Positions 14,690 to 21,392 of a stretch of 29,154 nucleotides of DNA are shown here, one piece after another (positions within the stretch are counted from its first letter, which is position 1; the number at the start of each line of letters is the position of its first letter). Position numbers and translations under genes: made by a program. Below the pieces are notes generated by a model that worked only from the letters and a program-made list of their open reading frames with translations, ran no database searches and was not told where the DNA came from. This stretch comes from a virus, in IMG/VR virus record IMGVR_UViG_3300049846_000426, positions 1-29,154 of that record; one strand, 5' to 3'.

Positions 14690-15436
14690 GTGGCGACCAT
14701 CAACAATCGCGGCACGGGCACGCACAACACGGCGGCAACGTCATTCACGCTCACCCCAGGCAGCAACTGCACGGCGCTGGCCAAGATCGTGCTCTGCGTC
14801 GCTGCCGACAACTCGTCCTCCGGTGGCGCGACGAACGACTTCACCACGGTCACCGACACGCTTGGCAACACCTGGATCAAGCGACAGTCGCCCGTATTCG
14901 ACAACGGAGCGGCAAGTGCCGGTGTGCAGGGCGCGATCTACGAGACCGATCAGACCGCAGGGACGCTTCAGACCACGACCACCATCACGGTCAACTTCGG
15001 AAGCTCGCCGACCGCGAAAACATGGACGCTCACCGAGATCGCGCCGGACGCGGGCAAGGTCATCACGCACGCAACCGGCGGCGACAAGGCAACCGGAGCA
15101 ACGGCCACTGCGGCAACCTCGGGCGCGTCCGGCACGATCTCCGTGGGTCAGATCAGCGTGTTCGCCATCTACATCGAGGCAGGCACCACGCAGACCTGCA
15201 CTGGCGACAGCGACACGACGAACGGCACATGGTCGACGCTGCAGTACACCGAGATCGGATCGACGACGAGCGGATCGTGTATCGCCAGCCAGGCCAAGAT
15301 CCAGACCACCGCCAACAGCACTCAGACGTACGATGTCACGCTGGGTATCTCGAGCGACTACCACTCGAGCTGGACGGTCTACAACGAGGTTCCTTCGAAC
15401 TCCTGCGGCTGCGGTGGCTCGATGGGTTGGTGGTAG
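14690..15436 (+). CDS. Beta-rich structural protein ending in a Gly/Cys/Trp tail
   Basis: The 248-aa product starts at a GTG three nt after the previous stop. It is rich in Thr, Ser and Ala, with a predicted all-beta body (TATLG-like repeats absent) and paired cysteines. The end is unusual: SNSCGCGGSMGWW, a short Gly/Cys/Trp tail. Related phage proteins begin with a similar NNRGTGTHNTAATSFTL stretch, but no function is known to me. The island context suggests a virion decoration or host-contact role. The strongly beta composition and the absence of a signal peptide argue against a secreted enzyme. Confidence 0.6.
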   Translation: MATINNRGTGTHNTAATSFTLTPGSNCTALAKIVLCVAADNSSSGGATNDFTTVTDTLGNTWIKRQSPVFDNGAASAGVQGAIYETDQTAGTLQTTTTITVNFGSSPTAKTWTLTEIAPDAGKVITHATGGDKATGATATAATSGASGTISVGQISVFAIYIEAGTTQTCTGDSDTTNGTWSTLQYTEIGSTTSGSCIASQAKIQTTANSTQTYDVTLGISSDYHSSWTVYNEVPSNSCGCGGSMGWW

Positions 15437-15439
15437 CCC

Positions 15440-16144
15440 GTGCTGCTAACCCTCCTCAAAGCGACCGCGAGCAACAACCGGACGCTCGCGTGCGACGCGG
15501 GATCGTTTGCGGTTACGGGCACTGCCGCAACGCTGAAGTACGGCCGACTTATCGTGTCGTCCGCCGGAGCCGTCGTGGTCACCGGCACCGACGCCGTCCC
15601 CAAGCTGGGTCGACTCGTCGTCGCCGCCGCCGGATCTGCGTCCATCGCGGGAACGGTCGCGTCGCTTCTCTACGGCCGGCGGATGGCCGCCGCTGCGGGC
15701 AGCGTCGATGCCTCCGGGACGGCTGCGGGCGTCCTGTACGGTCGCCTCGTATCGGCGAGCTCCGGCGCGTTCTCGATCACCGGCACGAATGCGACGCTGA
15801 CCTACGGAAACGGAAGCTACACGCTCGCATGCGACGAGGGCGCGTTCTCGATCACCGGCACGAGCGCCAGCCTGTTGTTCGGTCGCGTGGTGTCCGCGAG
15901 CGGAGGCGCGATCGCGATCGACGGCACCGCCGCCACGCTGATCGGCAATCGCATTGTCTCGGCGTCCTCGGGAACGTTCGCAGTCACGGGCACTGCGGCA
16001 ACGCTTACCTATGGCGCGATCGTCGTGCTGACCGCGACGCTCCATGACCCCGCGCGACTCGTTGCCGTGCTCGCCGGGAATGAGCGACAAGCATCGATCA
16101 CCGCCGTCCCGCGCCTTACCGCCACACTGCAAGGAGCTTCGTAA
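15440..16144 (+). CDS. Tandem-repeat protein, eight ~22-residue units
   Basis: The 234-aa protein is built from about eight units with consensus G-[AS]-F-x-[IV]-T-G-T-x-A-x-L-x-Y-G-R-x-V-x-A-x-S, covering about residues 20-200, followed by a 30-residue non-repetitive tail. Repeats of this kind occur in phage structural proteins and suggest an elongated beta fold, perhaps a surface fibre or repeat-adapted adhesin. It starts at a GTG three nt after the upstream stop and ends in TAATG, overlapping the start of the next gene. Copy number could vary by recombination, since some units are near-identical at DNA level. Confidence 0.65.
   Translation: MLLTLLKATASNNRTLACDAGSFAVTGTAATLKYGRLIVSSAGAVVVTGTDAVPKLGRLVVAAAGSASIAGTVASLLYGRRMAAAAGSVDASGTAAGVLYGRLVSASSGAFSITGTNATLTYGNGSYTLACDEGAFSITGTSASLLFGRVVSASGGAIAIDGTAATLIGNRIVSASSGTFAVTGTAATLTYGAIVVLTATLHDPARLVAVLAGNERQASITAVPRLTATLQGAS
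15500..16030 (+). repeat. Diverged ~66-75-nt tandem repeats inside the repeat protein
   Basis: Successive units encode the 22-25-residue repeats. The best-preserved pair shares an identical 25-nt stretch starting at 15764 and again at 15839, exactly 75 nt apart. The first and last units also resemble each other (15508-15542 and 15978-16012). Most other units have diverged in DNA but kept the protein pattern. Confidence 0.7.
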
Positions 16145-16461
16145 TGCTTGACGTTATCCACAAAGGCATCGACTGGCGGCAGACGCTGACGGTGGTAGAC
16201 GCGGCGGGCGACGCCGAGGACCTTACCGGGCTAACCATCGTGCTCGAGCTTCGCCGCCACACGCCAGACGCGAACATCCTGACGCTCACCGTCGGCGACG
16301 GCATCACGCTCCAAGCGCAGAGCGGCGCCACGCTGGGACTCGCAGACGTGCAGCTCGACGCGGCCGACTCGGTCGCGCTTGAGTCTGCGAATCACGTGAT
16401 GCGCGTGCTTATCGACGCTCAAGTCGCTATGGACTGGGTCAAGGTGACGGTGAGGGACTAG
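16144..16461 (+). CDS. Small beta-domain protein, last gene of + strand island
   Basis: The 105-aa protein contains KGIDWRQTLTVVDAAGD, DLTGLTIVLELRRH and MDWVKVTVRD, a pattern like the N-terminal beta-domain of baseplate or fibre-attachment proteins in which DLTG-A/L marks a strand. This suggests an anchor or adaptor for the neighbouring repeat proteins, which is inference. The ATG overlaps the TAA of the repeat gene. Its own TAG overlaps the stop of the convergent tail-terminator gene by two nt. Confidence 0.6.
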   Translation: MLDVIHKGIDWRQTLTVVDAAGDAEDLTGLTIVLELRRHTPDANILTLTVGDGITLQAQSGATLGLADVQLDAADSVALESANHVMRVLIDAQVAMDWVKVTVRD

Positions 16462-16898
16462 CGCGTGTCGACGTACCGGAACCGCACGACCACGACGCGA
16501 CGCGACCATGCGCCATCATCGGGCACCTCCTCGGTGCGGCCCTCGTAGAGGTTCAGGTTCTCCAGTCGATGACCCTCGAGCGCGGTGCGCACGTCGTCGG
16601 ATAGCTCGGCGAGCGTTGCAGCGCCCTGGTTGATCGGAGCGAACAGCTGGACGAACACGTTCCCGCGTCGCTCCCATTTCCGATACGGCGCGGAACCTTG
16701 GGTGAGTTGCGACGCCGACGTGTGAATGATCGACACGCGCGCCCATGCGCCAAGGTCGCCGAGTTGGTCTGTCGAAAACGACTCGTTGGTGTACGTGTAC
16801 GGAACGCAGTCGGGATCGTCCGTGTCCTGCGGGTGCAGTGCATCCCAGCCGGTTTCCCACTGCCCGAGAATCGCCTGGATCGCTTCGAGCTCGGTCAC
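16458..16898 (-). CDS. Tail terminator protein (DUF4128-like)
   Basis: The 146-aa protein should cap the tail tube and join it to the head, like lambda gpU. Evidence is the family pattern: PYTYTNESF near residue 33, WARVSIIHTSASQLTQGS, RKWERRGNVFVQLFAPINQG, and a C-terminal VVVRFRYVDTR. It begins with a GTG 29 nt after a copy of the recurrent motif and lacks an obvious Shine-Dalgarno sequence. It appears to be a one-gene unit: the motif precedes it, and its stop meets the stop of the convergent + strand island head-on. Confidence 0.8.
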   Translation of the reverse strand: MTELEAIQAILGQWETGWDALHPQDTDDPDCVPYTYTNESFSTDQLGDLGAWARVSIIHTSASQLTQGSAPYRKWERRGNVFVQLFAPINQGAATLAELSDDVRTALEGHRLENLNLYEGRTEEVPDDGAWSRRVVVVRFRYVDTR

Positions 16899-16940
16899 GA
16901 CTCGGAGCGTGCAATCCCCAAGGCCCTAGGGTCGATTACG
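16899..16940 (-). promoter_or_regulatory. Recurrent promoter-like motif, copy 5
   Basis: CGTAATCGACCCT reads on the minus strand from 16940 to 16928 and contains the TAA stop of the 47-aa gene. The GTG of the tail terminator lies 29 nt further on. GCACGCT is found at the offset where other copies have GCACCGT. Confidence 0.6.
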
Positions 16941-17079
16941 CCTTCGCGCGGTTCGGGTCATACCTGCGCGCGAGACGCTCGGCCGTCCGCTGGAACAGGT
17001 CGTATCCGACAGGGCACGGAAACTTCGGCGTCCGCTTGCAGCGATCGCAGCCTTCGACGTGATCGAGCCACTCGATCAT
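16936..17079 (-). CDS. 47-aa zinc-knuckle-like protein
   Basis: This short gene encodes 47 residues: MIEWLDHVEGCDRCK, then Cys22 in a FPCP turn, a LFQRTAERLARRY helix and a basic end. Cys11, Cys14 and Cys22 with His7 could bind zinc. Support for it being real: its ATG overlaps the TGA of the gp10-like gene (ATGA), the frame is open from there to a TAA placed inside the next promoter-like motif, and small CxxC proteins are often found between gp10-like and tail-terminator genes in siphoviruses. Function unknown. Confidence 0.7.
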   Translation of the reverse strand: MIEWLDHVEGCDRCKRTPKFPCPVGYDLFQRTAERLARRYDPNRAKA

Positions 17080-17540
17080 GTGTCACCAAACGGTGAGTAC
17101 GCGCTCGCGAGGTTCTCTGCTGCCGCGCCGCCGAGCTCAGACTCGTACTGCTCACGCATGGCCGAGATCCCCTTGTCCTTGGTGCGCGTCTCGACCGCCC
17201 GCAACGCAAGCGCGATGGCCCTCTCGACGAATCCTGCGGGCGCCTGCTGCGAGTGTCCGTAGTTGAGCCGCCGGATGTAGGGGACCGAGTTAGAGACCCA
17301 CAGAGAGCCGCTGGCGAGCTCGTAGGCCACGACAGCAGCAACCCCCGCGGCGTGCGCGGCCTCGCTGGTTACGACGCCCTCGTGAGGCTCGCCGACGCTC
17401 GGGACCCAGTTACGCCGAGCGTGCCCGGTGTCTACGGGGGTTGCCTTGCGTAGCTCCTTGTCGATCTCAAGCGCGAGCATGCGCACGACGTCGCGCGCGT
17501 GGCGCCGCAGGGAGCCCGCGATGCGCGACGCTTGCGACAC
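17076..17540 (-). CDS. HK97 gp10-like neck / tail completion protein
   Basis: The 154-aa product matches the HK97-gp10 family: TPVDTGHARRNW (about residues 34-45), a Gly/Ser stretch, then NSVPYIRRLNYGHSQQAPAG followed by a long helix. Proteins of this family act at the head-tail junction or in tail completion. The start is a GTG at 17540, three nt after the stop of the 76-aa gene, and the end overlaps the 47-aa gene by ATGA. The neighbours on both sides are head and tail-terminator genes, as expected. Confidence 0.85.
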   Translation of the reverse strand: MSQASRIAGSLRRHARDVVRMLALEIDKELRKATPVDTGHARRNWVPSVGEPHEGVVTSEAAHAAGVAAVVAYELASGSLWVSNSVPYIRRLNYGHSQQAPAGFVERAIALALRAVETRTKDKGISAMREQYESELGGAAAENLASAYSPFGDT

Positions 17541-17543
17541 GGC

Positions 17544-17774
17544 TTACGCTCGAGCGCGCTTTGACTTCGGCGACGCGGGCGGTTCCTGTGACGGCTCGTG
17601 CCCGATGGCGCGAAGGTCGTGGAGTTGCCGAAGCTTTCGCTGAGACACCCCAAGGTCGCGCCACGGGAATGGGGCGTCCTTCGACAGCGTCTTGCCGCCG
17701 ACCGTCAGCGACTGGCGCTTGACGAACAGCGGCTTGTCCGCGTCGAGGTTCGCATGGTCGCGCACGCGCGCCAT
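17544..17774 (-). CDS. Small basic head-neck protein
   Basis: The 76-aa product has a folded first 58 residues with KRQSLTVGGKTLSKDAPFPWR followed by a helix (SQRKLRQLHDLRAIGH), and a Pro/Lys-rich basic tail. It lies between the major capsid and the gp10-like gene, where small connector or capsid-associated proteins are common. I do not recognise a named family. The ATG is four nt after the capsid stop. Wild guesses about DNA binding rest only on its basic tail. Confidence 0.6.
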   Translation of the reverse strand: MARVRDHANLDADKPLFVKRQSLTVGGKTLSKDAPFPWRDLGVSQRKLRQLHDLRAIGHEPSQEPPASPKSKRARA

Positions 17775-17778
17775 GTGC

Positions 17779-18774
17779 TTACGCCACCGCAGACGGGATG
17801 TAGACGCCAGCGTCAGCCGCGATGAGCTTGTGCGTGAATGCCGACTGGATTTCGACCATGTCGGACTCGCGCGACTCGTCGCGGTAGGTCTTGATGCGCC
17901 AGCCCATCGGGTTGCCGATGTAGCGAGACCACGTGAAGGTCTTGACGCCGGTCACCGACTCGATGCCGGGTGCGTTGTTGCGGTACAGAAGGACGGCCTT
18001 CTTGCCGGCGATGTACGCGGCGGACGCCGTGGCGCCTTCCGTTGCGGTGTTTTCGACCGCGCCCATCACGACGATCTCCTCGAGGCCAAGGAGGGCCGCG
18101 ACCATCTGCGGGGTCACCTTGGCCATCGAGCCTTGGAGCTGGCCGCCGTACTTCAGGCGGTCGATCAGGTCGGGATGGTCGGCGAGCTTGTCCCACACTT
18201 GCTGGCCGAGGCCGAGCACGTTCGGGCGGGCCGCGCCCATCGTGAGGAGCTCGATCTCAGTGCACCATCCGCGGATGTCCTCGATGGGTGTCGAGGCCGC
18301 GTCGTTCCACTGCAGGAACTGGTTCGTGGACACGCCCGAGGCGACGCCGGTCTTCGTGGTGGTCCACGTTCCCGAGCTCATCGCCGCCGTGACGAACGCC
18401 TTCTCGCGCTTGATGCGCTCCATCAGAACCAGGAACTGCATCGCGTTGCGGTCGCTGTTCAGCGGGGCGTCCTCGTTGGCGCGAACCTGATCTGCGATCG
18501 GCTTCTTGAGCGCGTAGGGGATGCACGTGAACGACGTCGACGAATCGACACCGTAGCCCGCTTCGGCCGCCGCCGTACCGGGTCCGCGCTCCTTCATGGA
18601 ATCGCGGCCCCAGTAGTCCTTGGTGAACTTGAAGAGCACGTTGCTTTGCTTGTCACTGGGATGGATCGGCGCGAGCTTGTCCGCCCCGAACTTGTCCAGC
18701 GACTGCGCGTACTGGACAGACAGATCGGTCAGCGGCGCATTGACGTGAACGTCGCCCTGGGTCGGAAGAGACAT
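17779..18774 (-). CDS. Major capsid protein
   Basis: The 331-aa protein is assigned as the shell protein by length, composition and position after the scaffold and DUF2190-like genes. The sequence contains the beginning typical of such proteins (SVQYAQSLDKFGADKLAP), an IADQVRANEDAP extended segment, a long helix with RIKREKAFVTAAM (spine-helix-like), and a C-terminal YIGNPMGWRIKTYRDE-type strand. An HK97-like fold is expected from family knowledge, not shown directly. ATAGGAGC precedes the ATG. A separate protease/scaffold gene upstream indicates that the capsid matures with a distinct scaffold. Confidence 0.88.
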   Translation of the reverse strand: MSLPTQGDVHVNAPLTDLSVQYAQSLDKFGADKLAPIHPSDKQSNVLFKFTKDYWGRDSMKERGPGTAAAEAGYGVDSSTSFTCIPYALKKPIADQVRANEDAPLNSDRNAMQFLVLMERIKREKAFVTAAMSSGTWTTTKTGVASGVSTNQFLQWNDAASTPIEDIRGWCTEIELLTMGAARPNVLGLGQQVWDKLADHPDLIDRLKYGGQLQGSMAKVTPQMVAALLGLEEIVVMGAVENTATEGATASAAYIAGKKAVLLYRNNAPGIESVTGVKTFTWSRYIGNPMGWRIKTYRDESRESDMVEIQSAFTHKLIAADAGVYIPSAVA

Positions 18775-18823
18775 GATTCGGTGCTCCTATTTTGCTGCTG
18801 GTGATGGAGAAGAAGGGCGCTGC

Positions 18824-19198
18824 TTACGCGGCGACCGTCATGGGGATGAGAAGGATCTCGATGATGTCGCCATCGGCACCGGCGGCCTCGAGTGCGATGC
18901 CGCGTGCGTACTGCGTAGAGGCGGAGGTCTGCGCCTTGCCGCTCGCCATCGGAGCGACGAGCGCGCCGACCGAGATGGCCGCGCCTGCGACGACCTTCGA
19001 GGTGCCCGCGAACGCGACCACAGCGGGCAGGCCCGCTGCGCCGGGGTCGTTCTGCAGAACGCCGACGGACTTATCCGTGGTGCCAGCGCAGGTCGTGACC
19101 GTCTTGGCCGCCGACAGCTTCTGGAAGAGGTACTGCGCCGACGACAGATCGCCCGCAGCCTTGGCCGTGAAAACGAGAGTAGATTCCTGAGTTGCCAT
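18824..19198 (-). CDS. Capsid decoration-like protein (DUF2190-like)
   Basis: The 124-aa protein resembles DUF2190 proteins encoded just before the major capsid gene in many phages; these are beta-rich and thought to decorate or stabilise the capsid. Features are TLVFTAKAAGDLSSAQY at the start, VGVLQNDPGAAG in the middle, and a C-terminal ARGIALEAAGADGDIIEI. CGGAGAA lies at normal distance before the ATG. It is separated by 49 nt from the capsid gene, a gap with no motif except that gene's own ribosome site. Confidence 0.82.
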   Translation of the reverse strand: MATQESTLVFTAKAAGDLSSAQYLFQKLSAAKTVTTCAGTTDKSVGVLQNDPGAAGLPAVVAFAGTSKVVAGAAISVGALVAPMASGKAQTSASTQYARGIALEAAGADGDIIEILLIPMTVAA

Positions 19199-19219
19199 GG
19201 TGGTGATTCTCCGTCGGGG

Positions 19220-19825
19220 TTACTTGCGCTTGTTGATCGCTGCGTAGAGTTCGATGCCGCGCTTGGTCGCAAGGACCATGTCCGCAGCCTTGAAACGGTC
19301 GACCTTGTGATCTGCCATCGCCTTGGTAACGGCGGCGTCGTACTCGGCCTGGGGGTTCTCGATGACCGGGTCCGCGCCGGGGTTCACGCCCTTGGCGGTA
19401 CCGGCTGCGACCATCGCAGCGTTCGCCGCCTTGAGCGCCTCGATCGCGCCCGTGCGCTTCGCCTCGTCCGAGATCGACTCAGCCGCCTTGAGCAACTCGA
19501 CGTGAACCTCGTCCGTTCCGGCGAGTGCGCCGAGCATGTCGGCCGCGCGCTTCTTGAGCTCGACGAGCTCGCGCGAGGCGACCTCGGCCTTGGCGATCTT
19601 CATGGCATCGTCCGCGCGCTTGGCCATGTCGGCGAGCGCCTGGCCCTGGCTCTTGCGGATGATCGTGCCGTCGTCGCACTTGTACAGCTCGACGTCGAGC
19701 GCCGCAGCCTTGGACACGTCGGCATCGCGATCGACCGACGACTTCGCGAGGAACGCCTCGGCGTCATCGCTCGAGAGCTTCGAGTAGTGCGCGTGCTGCG
19801 CTTCGGTGAGGACGACGATCTTCAT
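19220..19825 (-). CDS. Internal, separately translated scaffold protein (nested)
   Basis: An in-frame ATG at 19825 is preceded by AAGGTGA at good ribosome-site spacing and lies exactly 28 nt after a copy of the recurrent motif. The product (201 aa, MKIVVLTEAQHAHYSKLS...) is highly charged, Ala-rich and helical (KRADDAMKIAKAEVASRELVELKK), typical of scaffolds, and ends with LYAAINKRK. This matches the known lambda C/Nu3 layout, where the scaffold is the C-terminal part of the protease made from an internal start. That it is actually made is inferred. Confidence 0.7.
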   Translation of the reverse strand: MKIVVLTEAQHAHYSKLSSDDAEAFLAKSSVDRDADVSKAAALDVELYKCDDGTIIRKSQGQALADMAKRADDAMKIAKAEVASRELVELKKRAADMLGALAGTDEVHVELLKAAESISDEAKRTGAIEALKAANAAMVAAGTAKGVNPGADPVIENPQAEYDAAVTKAMADHKVDRFKAADMVLATKRGIELYAAINKRK

Positions 19826-20356
19826 AGCGTCACCTTGATTGGTAGTTGTGGGGCGGGTCGATTTCGCTGCAGCGGCGCCGACGTCCTCGACGCGCTCGCC
19901 CATGCCCTGGATTGAAACGGCGGTGTATTCGCCGCTTTTGAACTTCGCGAGCACGTCCGCGCTTGGCTTGAGCGCGATCATCAGGCCGGTCGTCTGCGTC
20001 TCGACGCCGAACGCCTTCGCGATCTCAGGCGTCATCGGCATCGCGAACACGACGCGACCATCCGGCTCGCCGTCGTGCATCTCGTCGGTCGGGCCGCCGT
20101 TCTCCATGAACTCGGCAGCCGCAGCGACGAAGTCCTCGTCGATGTTGTCGCCGTGGAGGTCGTAGTAGTCGGCGCCCTCGCTCTTTGACGTGAACGCCCA
20201 GCAGAACACCAGGCCGAGCTCGTCGGCGACCTTGACGACGTTCGCGACGCCTTCCGCCTTTCGCTTGATAAGGACGACCTTCGCCGTTTCCTGCGCCGGG
20301 GCGTCAACGGGCGAGATGAAGTCCAAGCGCTTGAGCTTGAGTTTGTATCGACTCAC
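19220..20356 (-). CDS. XkdF-like prohead protease fused in frame to scaffold
   Basis: The 378-aa product has an XkdF-like domain at about residues 5-160: KRLDFISPVDAPAQ, then GLVFCWAFTSKSEGADYYDLHGD, EMHDGEPDGRVVFAMP, and FKSGEYTAVSIQG. This family is linked to prohead serine protease function in Mu/PBSX-type phages, though I cannot point to the catalytic triad. An Ala/Lys-rich helical scaffold domain follows (about 178-378). The GTG at 20356 overlaps the previous stop as GTGA, giving a better start than the ATG-like site at 20551. The scaffold half is also likely made alone from an internal start at 19825. Confidence 0.78.
   Translation of the reverse strand: MSRYKLKLKRLDFISPVDAPAQETAKVVLIKRKAEGVANVVKVADELGLVFCWAFTSKSEGADYYDLHGDNIDEDFVAAAAEFMENGGPTDEMHDGEPDGRVVFAMPMTPEIAKAFGVETQTTGLMIALKPSADVLAKFKSGEYTAVSIQGMGERVEDVGAAAAKSTRPTTTNQGDAMKIVVLTEAQHAHYSKLSSDDAEAFLAKSSVDRDADVSKAAALDVELYKCDDGTIIRKSQGQALADMAKRADDAMKIAKAEVASRELVELKKRAADMLGALAGTDEVHVELLKAAESISDEAKRTGAIEALKAANAAMVAAGTAKGVNPGADPVIENPQAEYDAAVTKAMADHKVDRFKAADMVLATKRGIELYAAINKRK
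19826..19866 (-). promoter_or_regulatory. Recurrent promoter-like motif, copy 6 (inside the protease gene)
   Basis: CGAAATCGACCCG reads on the minus strand from 19866 to 19854, in frame through codons AKSTRP of the protease-scaffold fusion. It lies exactly 28 nt before the internal scaffold ATG. Its location at the junction between the two protein domains supports function beyond coding. Confidence 0.65.
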
Positions 20357-20634
20357 GAGTCCGCCAGTTCCACGGCACTGCACGTGCCGTCGCTGCCGCC
20401 CTCGCGGATCGCGTAGATCGCGTCGGTCGGGCAGTCCTTGCCTTCGAGGATGAGCGTCCCGTTCTGCACGAGCCGAATGCCCGTGGTCGCCGCAACGCCG
20501 GCCGCGCCGATGCGCACCGGGTTCGCCGACGTCTGCGAGATGCAGGCCCACTTGCGGGTTGCGTTCGCGGGCAGAACGACGATTGCGACGTTCGAGACCG
20601 TGACCGCCGCGCGATTGAAGAGCGAGGCCGCCAC
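20353..20634 (-). CDS. Small beta-rich capsid-associated protein
   Basis: The 93-aa product is predicted all-beta with PVRIGAAGVAATTGIRL, TLILEGKDCPTDAIYAI and a final SDGTCSAVELADS. Such small proteins near the protease gene are often virion decoration or cell-adhesion domains, but I cannot assign a family. The start is a GTG at 20634, two nt after the upstream stop with AGGG nearby. Its TGA overlaps the GTG of the protease gene. Confidence 0.62.
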   Translation of the reverse strand: MAASLFNRAAVTVSNVAIVVLPANATRKWACISQTSANPVRIGAAGVAATTGIRLVQNGTLILEGKDCPTDAIYAIREGGSDGTCSAVELADS

Positions 20635-20636
20635 GG

Positions 20637-21056
20637 TTAGGCCCTCAGGATGCAGCGAACGAGGACGAGCGAATCGCGCGTACCGGCCGCACGGGTGCAG
20701 GACAGTCGCAGCGTATCGCCGATAGAAAACACGTTGACGGACCCAGCGTCGTCGATGGTCGACGCGGTCGTTACCGCGTTGTCCGTGGCGCATGCGACTG
20801 CGTCACTGATGGCGGTTCCCGACTTCTTGAGCGTCACGGTGTTGCCCGCGCCCGCGCCGTTGCGCTTGATGCAGGTCATGCCGATCACCTCGAACTTGTC
20901 AGTCACGACAAGGTCGATGTCTCCGGTGGCCGCGTCGGGCACCGTCACCGGGATGACGAGCTCGAGCTGTGGCGTGGTCGCTGAGTCGTCCGCGACGAGT
21001 CGCCCGACGTAGTCCTTGGCGACCTTGGAAAGCTGATGCGCGCGTGGAGTGCTCAT
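20637..21056 (-). CDS. Beta-sandwich head protein, probable decoration
   Basis: The 139-aa protein has a short basic N-terminus and a beta-rich body (ELVIPVTVPDAATGDIDL, VIGMTCIKRNG, GDTLRLSCTRAAGTRDSLV). Composition and position just before the capsid assembly genes suggest a virion surface or capsid-stabilising protein; this is inference. It begins exactly 28 nt after a copy of the recurrent motif, with no Shine-Dalgarno sequence, and heads a unit with the next small beta-protein and the protease-scaffold gene. Confidence 0.62.
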   Translation of the reverse strand: MSTPRAHQLSKVAKDYVGRLVADDSATTPQLELVIPVTVPDAATGDIDLVVTDKFEVIGMTCIKRNGAGAGNTVTLKKSGTAISDAVACATDNAVTTASTIDDAGSVNVFSIGDTLRLSCTRAAGTRDSLVLVRCILRA

Positions 21057-21097
21057 GCCGCGACGGTGCGCCCGTCATGGCATGCGGGTCGATTTCG
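21057..21097 (-). promoter_or_regulatory. Recurrent promoter-like motif, copy 7
   Basis: CGAAATCGACCCG reads on the minus strand from 21097 to 21085, directly after the TAG of the upstream gene. GCACCGT (21069-21063) lies at the shared offset, and the ATG at 21056 follows 28 nt after the first block. From GCACCGT to the ATG it differs from copy 4 at one base only. Confidence 0.7.
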
Positions 21098-21388
21098 CTA
21101 GCGAGCGTCGGGCGCGGTCATCTGGGCCAGCTTGCGCAGCAACCCAACCCCGGTCTCGCCGATCAAAAGCGCGGCCTCAATCATGGCCTCTTCCTCGTCG
21201 GGGTTCGCCTCTGATGCACGCAGCAGGGACCGCTTCGCAAACACGCATGCCTGATACGCAGCGCGAAGGTTCGCCTCGCTCGGTGACAGGCTCGCCGTAC
21301 TGATCGCCGACTGCGCATCCCGGTACGCGCGAAATGAAACACGCCGCAAGATCGTCGCGTGTTTCCCAGGGTCCGCCATCGGGCGCAT
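21098..21388 (-). CDS. Small helical protein after Mu-F-like gene
   Basis: The 96-aa product is mainly helical (SLSPSEANLRAAYQACVFAKRSLLRASEANPDE, then a second helix pair) and is not recognised. The start is uncertain: ATG 21388 is four nt after the Mu-F-like stop, and ATG 21379 is an alternative; neither has a clear ribosome site. It closes the portal unit, with the recurrent motif starting immediately after its stop. Position suggests a head or packaging accessory role, without other support. Confidence 0.55.
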   Translation of the reverse strand: MRPMADPGKHATILRRVSFRAYRDAQSAISTASLSPSEANLRAAYQACVFAKRSLLRASEANPDEEEAMIEAALLIGETGVGLLRKLAQMTAPDAR

Positions 21389-21392
21389 TTTA

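Noticed and set aside
14683-16047. 454-codon open frame on the + strand
   Set aside because: Arg/His-rich shadow of the two island genes 14690-15436 and 15440-16144, which have better composition, coupled starts and recognisable repeats.
12928-16940. Invertible segment bounded by motif copies 4 and 5
   Set aside because: The outer copies are in the same orientation and no longer inverted repeat or recombinase gene is seen at the borders, so DNA inversion is not supported.
17692-18804. 370-codon + strand open frame opposite the capsid gene
   Set aside because: Antisense shadow of the major capsid gene, Arg/Val/Leu-rich with no domain.
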